Source of the DNA: Arcicella lustrica
Lineage (GTDB): Bacteria; Bacteroidota; Bacteroidia; Cytophagales; Spirosomataceae
Length of the DNA: 64,000 bases
Assembly: GCF_034930985.1 (NCBI RefSeq)
Contig: NZ_JAYGIM010000003.1
Coordinates: forward strand, 248,001-312,000
Reading direction: 5' to 3'
This document shows positions 25,667 through 34,877 of this stretch, in pieces. Within the stretch, counting starts at the first letter, position 1, and each line of letters begins with the position of its first letter. The translations under genes were made by a program, and so were the position numbers. Under the pieces are notes generated by a model, which saw only the letters and a program-made list of their open reading frames with translations, was not told where the DNA came from and did no database searches.

Positions 25667-25741
25667 AAAATGCATCACGCAGAAAAAGAACTCTTTATTG
25701 CGTTTTAATGGTAATATTTCTCTCAAATATACTAGAAAAAA

Positions 25742-26845
25742 CTACACTTTTACTTGTACAGGCTTGGTCTTTTCTTTTGTTGCATTTCTAATAGCAACTT
25801 GTTGAGCTAACAATTCAGCCGATTTTTTGAAAGCAGTAGCAATAATACTATCGCTCATTACGGCAGGTTTTCCATCGTCACCAGCTTCTCTGATACTTTG
25901 TACTAAAGGAATTTCACCTAATAAATCTGTTTCGTATTTTGTTGCTAAATTCTTTCCGCCGTCTTTTCCAAAAATATAATACTTGTTGTCAGGTAATTCT
26001 TCTGGCGTAAAATATGCCATGTTTTCAATAACGCCTAAAACTGGCACATTGATTTGTGGCTGACGGAAAAACATTAATCCTTTGGTAGCATCTGCCAAAG
26101 CTACTTTTTGTGGAGTCGTTACAATTACTGCACCTGTAACTGGTACTAATTGCACCAAAGAAAGGTGAATATCAGAAGTACCTGGAGGTAAGTCAATCAA
26201 TAAATAATCTAATTCTCCCCAATGAGTATCACTAAAAAACTGACGTAAAGCTTGCGTCGCCATTGGACCTCTCCATGGTACTGGATTGTCTTGTGGAGCA
26301 AGAAAACCCATTGAAATCATTTTGATGCCGTATTGCATGATAGGTTGAATCATGTTTTTACCATCAATTTGGCTTACTAAAGGTTGCATATCCTCAGCAC
26401 CAAACATTACTGGAATAGAAGGTCCAGAAATATCCGCATCAATAATACCAACTTTAGCGCCAGAAAGCTTCAGTGCCATCGCTAAATTGGCGGTTACAGT
26501 AGATTTCCCTACTCCACCTTTTCCTGAAGCAATCGCAATAATATTTTTTACATTAGGCAAAAGCGTTGTTCCCATTCTTGACGAAGTAACATCTGCCGTC
26601 ATATCAATTACAACACTTAGGTTTTCGTCAACATGAGTATGAATCGCTTCTTCGCATTCTTTACGAATTCTTTCTTTTAATGGACAAGCCGGAGTAGTAA
26701 GTACTACCGTAAAACGAACTTCACCTACGCCTAATTCAATGTCTTTAATCATATTGAGCGTCACCAAATCTTTCTTCAAATCTGGTTCTTGTACTGTTGA
26801 CAAGGCTCTGATGATGTCTTCTTTTTTTATTTTTAAATCGCCCAT
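25742..26845 (-). CDS. mrp: Mrp/NBP35-family Fe-S carrier ATPase (ApbC-like)
   Basis: A 367-residue protein: an N-terminal MIP18/DUF59 domain (about 1-90, 'STVQEPDLKKDLVTLNMIKD') fused to a MinD-like P-loop ATPase with 'IASGKGGVGKSTV' near residue 104, 'DADISGPSIPVMFG' and 'LLIDLPPGTSDI'. The CxxC found in many Mrp C-termini is not obvious here. Mrp proteins bind and transfer Fe-S clusters. It is followed by a NifU-like gene. Confidence 0.93.
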   Translation of the reverse strand: MGDLKIKKEDIIRALSTVQEPDLKKDLVTLNMIKDIELGVGEVRFTVVLTTPACPLKERIRKECEEAIHTHVDENLSVVIDMTADVTSSRMGTTLLPNVKNIIAIASGKGGVGKSTVTANLAMALKLSGAKVGIIDADISGPSIPVMFGAEDMQPLVSQIDGKNMIQPIMQYGIKMISMGFLAPQDNPVPWRGPMATQALRQFFSDTHWGELDYLLIDLPPGTSDIHLSLVQLVPVTGAVIVTTPQKVALADATKGLMFFRQPQINVPVLGVIENMAYFTPEELPDNKYYIFGKDGGKNLATKYETDLLGEIPLVQSIREAGDDGKPAVMSDSIIATAFKKSAELLAQQVAIRNATKEKTKPVQVKV

Positions 26846-27251
26846 TTTTATGTTTTAAAGGTTGTGCTTTTTCAAAAAATCGAATAATTTCTACTTGAAA
26901 AAACCTTTATTAATCATACAAAACACTTCTAATAAAATTGAACGACAAAGATAGCGCAGAAGTTTCGATTTGGAAGTCGAGAAATTAAAAAAGGTGATTT
27001 TAAGATATTTCATGGTGGCATATTCAAGTCAATTCACTATTCAAAATAGCGCTAAAGAATTAGCATTTGTTAATCAAAAGCATGTATTTAAAGCGTATTT
27101 ATACACAATCATTCAAGTAGCAAATCAGCCAAAATAGCAGTTTAAGCCTTACAAAGTGATGTTTTAAACCAACAATCAAGCGATTCAGCTCAAAACCCAC
27201 TTATCAACAGGCCTTACTTGGTAAATTTGAAAAGGAAAGGATAAGTAAGAA
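26846..27251. other. Divergent promoter region between mrp and the kinase pair
   Basis: A 406-base gap between divergent genes. On the minus strand TATCTTTG (26946-26953) fits the TAnnTTTG promoter element about 100 bases before mrp. On the plus side I see no exact consensus. No open frame or strong hairpin is seen. Confidence 0.45.
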
Positions 27252-28274
27252 ATGAGAAAAACGAGTAACCATATATTTTTTTGGATAGCCTATACTTTGT
27301 ACTTTTTTTTATCCGGATTCATCACTACTCCTGAAAAGTTTACTCAAATCCATCACATTTTTCAAAATGTGATTATTTCTGTATTAGAAATTATCGCATG
27401 TTTCTACCTACTCTTACATCGAATTTTCCCTGAAACACTACCCACCAAAAAATACCAATTATTATTCTTTTCATTAATTACCTTGGCGGTGGTTTGTTCC
27501 GTTGGTAATGCCTTGATTATTTATCTTTACAGGGCTATTATTAACGAAACATTCAATTTTTATAGATCCTGTACAGTTGGTTTAAACAATCTATATCTAT
27601 CAATACATTTTGCTTTGGCATATTGGTTTGCTACCAATTTTATCCAAAATGTAAGAGAACAAAGTAAGGCTGAATTACAAAAAAACATGTTAGAAAAATC
27701 AATTTTAGAAGCAGAATTATCCTCGCTCAAAAATCAGATTAATCCACATTTTTTTTATAATTCTTTGAATTTCCTATATGCTCAAGCATTGCCAATGTCA
27801 AAAAAATTATCAGATTCTGTGATGTTACTGGCAGAAATGATGCGCTATACCATCAAAGAAAATGATAATGAAGGCAAAGTTTCTTTGATGAAAGAAATAC
27901 AATACATTAAAAACTATGTAGCAATCCAGCAAATTCAGTTTGATGGAAAATTAAATATTGAACTGGAAATCATTGGAAACATTAATTACAGACGCATTCA
28001 TCCATTAACAATAAGTCCACTCATCGAAAATACTTTTAAAAATGGCGTTTTAAATGATGTTCAATTCCCTGTAAGTATTTGGATTGAAACACAAGCAGAC
28101 AATTTATTCTTAACTATTACCTATAAAAGAAAAATAGGCATCTGTGAAAAAAATATTTTTGATGATTTGATGGATGTCCGTAGGCGATTGTACATCGGAT
28201 ATTTTAATAAGCATTTTATCAAATTCGAACACTTTGATTGTAGCCAAAAAATCTTCCTGAAATTAAGCTTATGA
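27252..28274 (+). CDS. LytS-type sensor kinase with phospho-acceptor His but degenerate ATP site (kinase A)
   Basis: A 340-residue protein with about four membrane helices in residues 1-130, a short coiled linker, then a His_kinase domain. The phospho-acceptor motif is intact (NPHFFYNSLN, His166). In the ATPase part the N-box is partly kept ('PLIENTFKNG', Asn near 259, but Asn-Gly in place of His-Gly) while the Gly-rich box is lost: where relatives read G-x-GL-x-N the sequence runs 'FDDLMDVRRRL'. It overlaps the next kinase gene by four bases, so the two are co-translated. Confidence 0.88.
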   Translation: MRKTSNHIFFWIAYTLYFFLSGFITTPEKFTQIHHIFQNVIISVLEIIACFYLLLHRIFPETLPTKKYQLLFFSLITLAVVCSVGNALIIYLYRAIINETFNFYRSCTVGLNNLYLSIHFALAYWFATNFIQNVREQSKAELQKNMLEKSILEAELSSLKNQINPHFFYNSLNFLYAQALPMSKKLSDSVMLLAEMMRYTIKENDNEGKVSLMKEIQYIKNYVAIQQIQFDGKLNIELEIIGNINYRRIHPLTISPLIENTFKNGVLNDVQFPVSIWIETQADNLFLTITYKRKIGICEKNIFDDLMDVRRRLYIGYFNKHFIKFEHFDCSQKIFLKLSL

Positions 28275-29305
28275 ATTCTATCAACATCAAATACCATTAT
28301 TATTATTGGATACTGGATTTTTCATTTCATGCTTTTATACATTATTCAAATTTCGACACCAAAATCAATTTTATCAGCATAGGTATTATTTTCTACAACA
28401 TTCTCTTGAAAATGTTGGTATTCTATTTATCCTTAAAGGTAATTTTCCCTTTACTACTTGATAGAAAAAAACCTATTATGCTGAGTCTAGTAACGATTTT
28501 AGTCATTTTTCTGATCGCAAATCTGGGCGTTCTGATTGATAGAACCTTGATGCCCAAAACAGCAGAAAACATTAATAATACGCCTTTTTGGAGTATTAAT
28601 GTAATGCTAAGATTTTGGTATTTACTGATGATGATTCCGACGGCTTTTGTGTATTGGTATGCTGAAAAAATTCTGAATCAAGAAAAAAGACAGCAGGAAA
28701 TAGCATGGCAAACAAATGAGCTTGAAAAAGTAATTGTAAGGTCTGAACTTTCAAGTATCAAAAATCAGATTAATCCCGACTTTTTATTTAAAACCTTACA
28801 TTTTTTCAATGTGCAAGCTAAAGTATATTCTACCAATTTATCAAGAGCCATCACGCTCCTTTCGGACATCATGAGTTATGCTTTGCATGATAATTATCAA
28901 GTAGAAAAAGTGCCTTTGGCTTCTGAATTAAAGCATATTCAAAACTATATAGAAATTCAACAATTGCGTTTTGACAATCGTTTACAAATTATTCTGAGCG
29001 TTTTCGGTGATTTATCTGAGAAGCAAATCATGCCTTTAATCCTGATTACTTTCGTAGAAAATGCCTTTAAACATGGAGAATTGAACAATTGTGATAGACC
29101 CCTCAGAATTATGGTTGAAGTTCAAGAAAATGAATTACGATTTATGACTCATAATTATAAACGACAAGGACCAAGGGAAATTTCTGGAAAGATTGGATTA
29201 GAAAACACTAAAAAACGTCTATTGCTAGGTTATGCTGGCTCACATTGTTTAGAGATTACCGACGAAGCTGGTTTTTATGAAGTAAACCTTTCTTTGAAAG
29301 TTTAA
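28271..29305 (+). CDS. LytS-type sensor kinase lacking the phospho-acceptor His (kinase B)
   Basis: A 344-residue paralogue of kinase A with the same plan: about four membrane helices, linker, His_kinase domain. The acceptor motif reads NPDFLFKTLH, so the His is Asp170 (codon gac at 28778). The ATP site looks whole: N-box 'FVENAFKHGEL' with Asn264 and a Gly box 'GKIGLENTKKRL' near residues 306-317. It could supply phosphoryl transfer to kinase A in a heterodimer. The likely partner regulator lies about 490 bases downstream. Confidence 0.88.
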   Translation: MNSINIKYHYYYWILDFSFHAFIHYSNFDTKINFISIGIIFYNILLKMLVFYLSLKVIFPLLLDRKKPIMLSLVTILVIFLIANLGVLIDRTLMPKTAENINNTPFWSINVMLRFWYLLMMIPTAFVYWYAEKILNQEKRQQEIAWQTNELEKVIVRSELSSIKNQINPDFLFKTLHFFNVQAKVYSTNLSRAITLLSDIMSYALHDNYQVEKVPLASELKHIQNYIEIQQLRFDNRLQIILSVFGDLSEKQIMPLILITFVENAFKHGELNNCDRPLRIMVEVQENELRFMTHNYKRQGPREISGKIGLENTKKRLLLGYAGSHCLEITDEAGFYEVNLSLKV

Positions 29306-29792
29306 TAGCCTTATCAGATAGTCGGAAATAAAAAAGGCTACATCTTTTCGACGAGCCTTCTATTACCTTAATTAGATGAAAACTAGTTGAAAATAATAGG
29401 TGCTCTATCTACTGAGAATGACTTTTATGTATAAAACTTTAGTCCTCAAAATTTGCCGTAAAGAATTGTTAACAAAAATTATTTACACCAAACCCTTATA
29501 AAAAATGACGAACTAGAGCTTTTCAAGGGTAAACACATTTATCGGCATTTCGTAGTGTTTACTTGTCAATTTCAAACATTATAATCTAACATACAATCTG
29601 TAATTTTGTAAAATAAACGTTAAGAAATTGCTTTGAAATATTTGTAAAATAGTACCTAAAAACTGCTATTTAAATGGTTTGCTGAAAAATATTATCCAAA
29701 AAATCAGCATCAAAAAACCTTTTGCAATAAATAAAAAAACAGAATTCATCCTTTGAAAAGAAAGCTTGAATTTTTACACCCGAAATACCACT
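29306..29792. other. Gap between kinase B and the response regulator
   Basis: It begins with a weak hairpin (AAGGCT/AGCCTT, 29331-29358) that could end the kinase transcript. The rest is AT-rich and must hold the regulator's promoter; I see no exact TAnnTTTG. No open frame of note. Confidence 0.4.
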
Positions 29793-30539
29793 ATGAGTAT
29801 AAATTGTTTAATCATTGACGACGAGCAAGCTGCGATTGATATTCTAAGGAGTTATATCAAAAGCATTCCCTCATTAAATCTTGTGGCAACCAGTATTGAC
29901 CCACTAGAAGCACTGGATATTGTAAATACTCAGAAGATTGATTTAGTTTTTATTGATATTCAAATGCCAGAACTTTCGGGTATCAGCTTTATAAAGCTTG
30001 TAAAAGGAAGATGCAAGTTTATTCTCACGACTGCTTACAAGCAATACGCCATTGAGGGTTTTGATAACAATGCCATTGATTATTTGATAAAACCTATAGC
30101 TTTCGAGCGCTTTTTACAAGCCTTACAAAAAGTACAAATTCCACATTCTGCTAGTAATATTATTCAAGAAAGTAATACTGGCAACCAAGTAAATACTGAT
30201 AATTTTATCTTCGTAAAAACCGATAACCGCATCCAAAGAATTAATCTTTCAGAAATCCTCTTTATTGAAGGTTTGGGAAATTATGTAACGATTCATACCG
30301 AAAAAGGAAAATTTGTAACCCTCTTGAATGTAAAAGATTTAGAAGAATCTTTGCCTTCGGAAGGTTTTGCCAGAGTACATCGTTCTTATATAATTTCTTT
30401 AAGCAAGATAGAATTCATTGAAGGAAATCAGGTTTATTTAGACAAAGACCTGAATATTCCATTGGGCGATACCTATAAAAATCAACTTTGGGCGATTCTC
30501 GACGGCAAAACAATTACGGGAAAAAAGCCACCTTTCTGA
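29793..30539 (+). CDS. LytTR-family response regulator
   Basis: A 248-residue protein from the ATG at 29793 (an in-frame TTG at 29766 is rejected). The receiver domain has 'IIDDE' at residues 7-11, phospho-acceptor Asp55 ('FIDIQMPE') and Lys100 ('YLIKP'), so it looks active. The C-terminal LytTR DNA-binding domain starts near residue 145 ('FIFVKTDNRIQRINLSEILFIEGLGNYVTIHTEKG') and ends with 'ARVHRSYIISLSKIEFIEGNQVYL'. It is the natural partner of the two upstream kinases. Confidence 0.93.
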   Translation: MSINCLIIDDEQAAIDILRSYIKSIPSLNLVATSIDPLEALDIVNTQKIDLVFIDIQMPELSGISFIKLVKGRCKFILTTAYKQYAIEGFDNNAIDYLIKPIAFERFLQALQKVQIPHSASNIIQESNTGNQVNTDNFIFVKTDNRIQRINLSEILFIEGLGNYVTIHTEKGKFVTLLNVKDLEESLPSEGFARVHRSYIISLSKIEFIEGNQVYLDKDLNIPLGDTYKNQLWAILDGKTITGKKPPF

Positions 30540-30631
30540 GATGAAACAAGAAAAGAGTCAGTATTAAAATACAAGTTGTAATAATCTTTTCCGACCTTTG
30601 TGAAAATTTTTTCAACGACTATAATCATTTT

Positions 30632-31258
30632 ATGAGACCAGACCAACGACCATTTATCGTAGGCATCACCGGAGGCAGTGCTTCGGGCAAAACATTATTT
30701 CTCAATCAATTACTTCGTTCTTTTTCAAAAGATGAAATTTGTTTGATTTCACAAGATAATTATTACAAAAATCGACACGAGCAAGTTATCGACAAACATG
30801 GTTATATTAATTTTGATGAACCTGAATCGTTAGATTTGCATCAATACGCTATTGATATTGAAACGATTCGTTCAGGACAAGCTTTCCAACGAAAAGAATA
30901 TACTTTTAATAATCCTGATATTATTCCAGAAATAATTACTTTTCAGCCTAAGCCTATCATTGTTGTAGAAGGATTATTCGTTTTTTACTTTAAAGAAATT
31001 GCTGATTTATTAGATTTGAAAATCTTTGTGGATGCTAAAAGTAAAATCAGACTCGACAGACGTATCAGAAGAGATGCACAAGAAAGAGGTTATGGCGAAA
31101 AAGAAGAAGTAATGTATCGTTGGGATAACCACGTTGAACCTGCTTTCAAAAAATATGTAAAACCTTATCGTAAAACGTCGGACATTGTGATTCCAAACAA
31201 TATTCACTTCGAAAAAGGACTTGAAATTTTGGTAGGATATTTAAGAAGTAAAATATAG
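30632..31258 (+). CDS. udk: Uridine kinase
   Basis: A 208-residue P-loop kinase with Walker A GGSASGKT at residues 14-21, the substrate loop 'SQDNYYKNRHEQ', 'NFDEPESLDL' and 'VVEGLFVFYF'. It phosphorylates uridine and cytidine in pyrimidine salvage. A few loops differ from E. coli Udk, so phosphoribulokinase-like or broader specificity cannot be excluded. Followed by a strong terminator and then the second 42 bp array. Confidence 0.88.
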   Translation: MRPDQRPFIVGITGGSASGKTLFLNQLLRSFSKDEICLISQDNYYKNRHEQVIDKHGYINFDEPESLDLHQYAIDIETIRSGQAFQRKEYTFNNPDIIPEIITFQPKPIIVVEGLFVFYFKEIADLLDLKIFVDAKSKIRLDRRIRRDAQERGYGEKEEVMYRWDNHVEPAFKKYVKPYRKTSDIVIPNNIHFEKGLEILVGYLRSKI

Positions 31259-31276
31259 AATTTCCTTAAGAGGTTA

Positions 31277-31317
31277 AAATGGCTAATGACGTAAAAAATC
31301 ATTAGCCATTTTTTTGT
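31277..31317 (+). terminator. Rho-independent terminator of udk
   Basis: A 12-base stem AATGGCTAATGA against TCATTAGCCATT with a loop of about nine bases, followed by seven T residues. Confidence 0.92.
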
Positions 31318-31337
31318 ATCTGGTGAATGTGATATTT

Positions 31338-31562
31338 TCTGATTCACGAGACACATTTTAGGTCTTCGATGACTGATTTTGTGACTCTCGAGACACATTT
31401 TAAGTCTTCGATGACTGGTTTTGTGACTCTTGAGACATGTTTTAGGTCTTCGATGACTGATTTTGTGACTCTCGAGACATGTTTTAAGTCTTCGATGACT
31501 GGTTTTGTGACTCTTGAGACATGTTTTAAGTCTTCAATGACTGGTTTTGTGACTCTTGAATC
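31338..31562 (+). repeat. 42 bp tandem repeat array, five copies
   Basis: The core 'gtcttc(g/a)atgac' recurs at 31362, 31404, 31446, 31488 and 31530, exactly 42 bases apart. Between cores lies 'ttttgtgactct.gagaca.gtttta', itself close to a palindrome around CTCGAG in some copies. The unit matches the reverse complement of the array at 9733-10130. Seen from the gene whose 3' end each array follows, both have the same orientation. Confidence 0.95.
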
Positions 31563-31761
31563 ATTAAATAAGGAGGTTCTTTACCATTTTAGGTCGTAAG
31601 GAAGAGTCTATTAGCAGTTGGGCAAACATCCCTGAATTTTAGTCCACAATTTCAGTTTTTATCCTTAATTTAGTTTTAGGTTCAAGTTACTTTCATCAAA
31701 TAAGTAATTGCGAACGGTGAAACTCATTATAACTTTTCAAAACTATCCAGAATCACTCATT

Positions 31762-32259
31762 ATGAAGTACTTATCTCTCTCACTCTTTGGAGCTATTTTG
31801 ATGCTATCGTCCATCAAGACATTTGCCCAACTTCCTGTAAAGCCTCTTGCTCCGCAAGAACAACTCCTTAAAAGTGACAACCCAACGCTTGAACGCAACA
31901 AAAAACTCGTGTACGATATGTGGCGAGAATTCTTGGAAGGTGGACACCTTGAAGTAGCAGAAAAATACTTTGATGAAAATTATATGCAACACAACCCAAA
32001 TGCTGCTATTGGCAGAAAAGCTGTTGTAGATTTCTTTGCAAAATTCACGAAACCACAGCCTATTGCAAACAATATCAAATCGTCGGTGGTAGCAATTATC
32101 GCCGAAGGAGACCTTGTAATGCTAAGTTTTGTAAGAGAAATGCCAGACCCTGTAGATAAATCTAAAAAATATACGACTACTTGGTTTGATTTATTTAGAA
32201 TTGAAAATGGCAAAATTGCAGAACATTGGGATTGTGCAGAAAAAATGAAACCAAACTAA
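31762..32259 (+). CDS. Exported NTF2-like/SnoaL-family protein
   Basis: A 165-residue protein from the ATG at 31762, which begins a clear signal peptide ending in TFAQ; an in-frame TTG at 31708 is rejected. The mature part is an NTF2-like cone fold of the SnoaL/ester-cyclase group ('VYDMWREFLEGGHLEVAEKYF', 'YMQHNP', 'TTWFDLFRIENGKIAEHWD'). Such domains act as small binding or isomerase/cyclase units; the substrate is unknown. It sits alone between a repeat array and a convergent gene. Confidence 0.85.
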   Translation: MKYLSLSLFGAILMLSSIKTFAQLPVKPLAPQEQLLKSDNPTLERNKKLVYDMWREFLEGGHLEVAEKYFDENYMQHNPNAAIGRKAVVDFFAKFTKPQPIANNIKSSVVAIIAEGDLVMLSFVREMPDPVDKSKKYTTTWFDLFRIENGKIAEHWDCAEKMKPN

Positions 32260-32303
32260 GCTTGTCGAAATTGCTAATGATGCTATGAGATATTTCAACC
32301 TAT

Positions 32304-32349
32304 CTTTAATCATTAGGACTGGGCTTAAGTCCAACCCTAATGATTAAGA
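32304..32349. terminator. Hairpin between convergent genes, possible bidirectional terminator
   Basis: A perfect 12-base stem TTAATCATTAGG/CCTAATGATTAA with an inner GGACT/AGTCC stem lies between stops at 32259 and 32368. It lacks a long T run, so termination is only probable. Confidence 0.5.
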
Positions 32350-32367
32350 GAGAGTTTTCTGATAATA

Positions 32368-32856
32368 CTAAACCAAAGGAAACTCTCCAGCCTGATGCCT
32401 TTTCGCCATTTCTACATAATGTAAGGCACTCAACGTAAGTTTTTCAGCTTGTTCTGGTGAAATTTGTCGGATGATTTTAGCAGGAACACCCACCACCAAA
32501 GAATAATCTGGAATTTGCATTCCTTCTGGCACTAAAGCATTTGCGCCAATGATACAATACTTCCCAATTTGGGCTTTATTCAAAACAGTCGCCCGCATAC
32601 CAATCAGTGAAGAATCCCCAATTGTAGCACCGTGAACAATTGCCCCATGCCCTACCGTTACATCGTTTCCAATAATCGTTGGGTCACTAGGGTCAGCATG
32701 CAAAACAGCAGTATCTTGGATGTTACTACGGTCGCCAATGCTAATTTTCTCTACATCAGCTCTGATAACAGCTCCGTACCATACAGACACATCTTTGCCA
32801 AAGCTTACCTGTCCCATTACCGAAGCATTTGGGGCTATAAATGGTTTATTTTCCAT
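32368..32856 (-). CDS. Gamma-carbonic anhydrase family protein
   Basis: A 162-residue left-handed beta-helix protein from the ATG at 32856 (a longer frame to 32895 has no family match). The hexapeptide repeats and the motifs 'VIRADVEKISIGDRSNIQD', 'HADPSDPTIIG' and 'VGHGAIVHGATIG' carry the residues that bind metal in the Cam/YrdA/PaaY group. Many such proteins bind metal but have unproven carbonic anhydrase activity. It converges on the NTF2-like gene and diverges from the DUF1080 gene. Confidence 0.92.
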   Translation of the reverse strand: MENKPFIAPNASVMGQVSFGKDVSVWYGAVIRADVEKISIGDRSNIQDTAVLHADPSDPTIIGNDVTVGHGAIVHGATIGDSSLIGMRATVLNKAQIGKYCIIGANALVPEGMQIPDYSLVVGVPAKIIRQISPEQAEKLTLSALHYVEMAKRHQAGEFPLV

Positions 32857-33024
32857 GAAAAATTCAATTAATATCGTTGAAACAAAGTTACACAAATGGG
32901 ATACAATGAGTACAAGTATATGGAAAATCTCTTCAATAAAGGATAATAGTATAGTTTTTGAGTGCTATATTTAAGCTCGTTTTTAAAAAATATTATCCAA
33001 ATAAAAATGTCCCATTTACAAATT

Positions 33025-34836
33025 ATGAAGAAAGCTTGGCTTGTTTCTGCATTGTGTTTACCAATGCTTGCAAATGCCCAGCAAAGTGTTTCCTTAGACG
33101 ATATGTCTTTTTGGAAAACATCTGACAAAACAAACTGGCAAATCGCTAGTGACGTAACAGCAGACATCACTAAACCTGAAACAATGGCTTTGGCAACAGG
33201 AAAAGGTGTCCTTGCCAATTTACCAAACCCTCAAAATCGTGCTAATTTACAGTCAGTTGCAGAATTTGCAGATGTAGATGTCTCTTTCGATTTTATGATG
33301 GCAGTACATTCTAATTCAGGTTTTTACTTGATGGGAAGATACGAAGTTCAGTTATTGGATAGCTGGGGCGTAAAAAATCCTGCAACGGGCGACTGCGGCG
33401 GTATTTACAAACGTCGTCGTTATGAAAATGGAAAAGAAATTCTTTTTGAAGGACATGCTCCAAGATTAAATGCTTGCCTTGCTCCTGGTCTTTGGCAACA
33501 CATGGATATTTCATTCCAAGCGCCACGTTTCGATGCTTCTGGCAAAAAAATCGCTAATGCTAAAGTACTTTCTATTAAATTGAATGGATATACCATTCAA
33601 GAAAATGTTGAATTGACAGGTCCAACGGGCGGTCCAATTTCTGAAACAGAAGCACCAACTGGTCCATTCATGATTCAGGGTGACCACGGCGCAGTGGCTT
33701 TCCGCAATTTTAAGCTTTCAAATTTAGGGGGGAAACCTGCTGAACTATCAGACATTTCTTACAAAGTGTTTTATGGTAATTTCAGAGAGCCTAAAGATTT
33801 CTTGAGCAAAAAACCCGATGCTACAGGTAAATTAGATAAACTTACTTGGGAGGTTGGTACTAAAACTAACGATTTCGCTCAAATCTTCAATGCTACCTTA
33901 AAAGTACCTGAAGCAGGTAAACATACTTTTACTTTCCAAGCGGGCGGTAAATATTATGTGAACGTAAATGGTAAAGAATTACTTGCAGACGAGTGGACAA
34001 CTTCACGTGACAAACGTACTGCATCAATGGATTTGCCAGCAGGAAATGTTCCGGTTGAAATCACGATTTATAAAACTGATGGTTGGGTTTCTCCAATTCT
34101 TGGTATGGAAGTTCAAGGCCCTAATTTCAGAGCCGTTCCTTTCCATTCTTTAGGTTCAGTATTAGCGGGTACTCCTTCAGACCCTATTTTATTGGATGCA
34201 CCAGAATCTACTTTACTTCGTTCGTTCTCGGATATTTACAAAGATGGTAAAAAGCAAAAACGCATCGTTCATGCTATCAATGTGGGTAATCCTGCCAAAT
34301 TACATTATACTTATGATTTAGATAATGGTTCAATCGCTCAGATTTGGAAAGGAGAATTCTTGAATACTTCACCAATGTGGGATGACCGTGGCGATGGTTC
34401 TTCTCGTCCAAGAGGTCCAATTTTGAATCTTGGTGATGTTCCTTTGATTGTTTCAGGAGAAACTAAAACTTCATTGACCGATGCAGTAGCAAGCAATGCT
34501 AACTTCCGTACTTTAGGTTACGATGTTGATGCTGACAATTTACCAACTTTCCGTTATCAGATGTATGGTACAGAAGTAGAAGACCAAGTGAGAGTTATCG
34601 ACGGAAAATACCTTTCTCGTACTTTAACGCTTAAAAATCCAGAAGCAAATACAGCTTTACTTTGTCGTTTGGCAGTTGGAAAAAGCATTACAAAATTGAC
34701 TGACGATTTGTATGAAGTAGATGGAAAAAGCTATTTCATCAAAGTATCAAGTGCTGCTACAATTGAAAAATCTGGAGACAACACCATCTTACTTGTTCCA
34801 GTAAAAGACAAAGTACAATATTCTGTAATGTGGTAA
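33025..34836 (+). CDS. Exported DUF1080 (3-keto-disaccharide hydrolase) protein with PA14-like domain
   Basis: I choose the ATG at 33025, which gives a typical signal peptide ending in ANAQQ; ATG 33007 would add six residues. The first half (about residues 25-230) is a DUF1080 concanavalin-like domain ('SGFYLMGRYEVQLLDSWGV', 'GPFMIQGDHGAVAFRNF'). Next comes a PA14-like domain (about 250-380, 'GKHTFTFQAGGKYYVNVNGKELL') and a C-terminal beta domain. DUF1080 members hydrolyse 3-keto glycosides. It lies just before a cytochrome-bearing propeller gene and probably shares its transcript. Confidence 0.85.
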   Translation: MKKAWLVSALCLPMLANAQQSVSLDDMSFWKTSDKTNWQIASDVTADITKPETMALATGKGVLANLPNPQNRANLQSVAEFADVDVSFDFMMAVHSNSGFYLMGRYEVQLLDSWGVKNPATGDCGGIYKRRRYENGKEILFEGHAPRLNACLAPGLWQHMDISFQAPRFDASGKKIANAKVLSIKLNGYTIQENVELTGPTGGPISETEAPTGPFMIQGDHGAVAFRNFKLSNLGGKPAELSDISYKVFYGNFREPKDFLSKKPDATGKLDKLTWEVGTKTNDFAQIFNATLKVPEAGKHTFTFQAGGKYYVNVNGKELLADEWTTSRDKRTASMDLPAGNVPVEITIYKTDGWVSPILGMEVQGPNFRAVPFHSLGSVLAGTPSDPILLDAPESTLLRSFSDIYKDGKKQKRIVHAINVGNPAKLHYTYDLDNGSIAQIWKGEFLNTSPMWDDRGDGSSRPRGPILNLGDVPLIVSGETKTSLTDAVASNANFRTLGYDVDADNLPTFRYQMYGTEVEDQVRVIDGKYLSRTLTLKNPEANTALLCRLAVGKSITKLTDDLYEVDGKSYFIKVSSAATIEKSGDNTILLVPVKDKVQYSVMW

Positions 34837-34877
34837 AAATCCCTCAAAAGAATGAGGTTTTAAATCTGAAAAATCAA

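Noticed and set aside
31369..31599. 76-residue plus-strand frame in the second array
   Set aside because: Again the tandem repeat read through; it follows a strong terminator and has no leader of its own.
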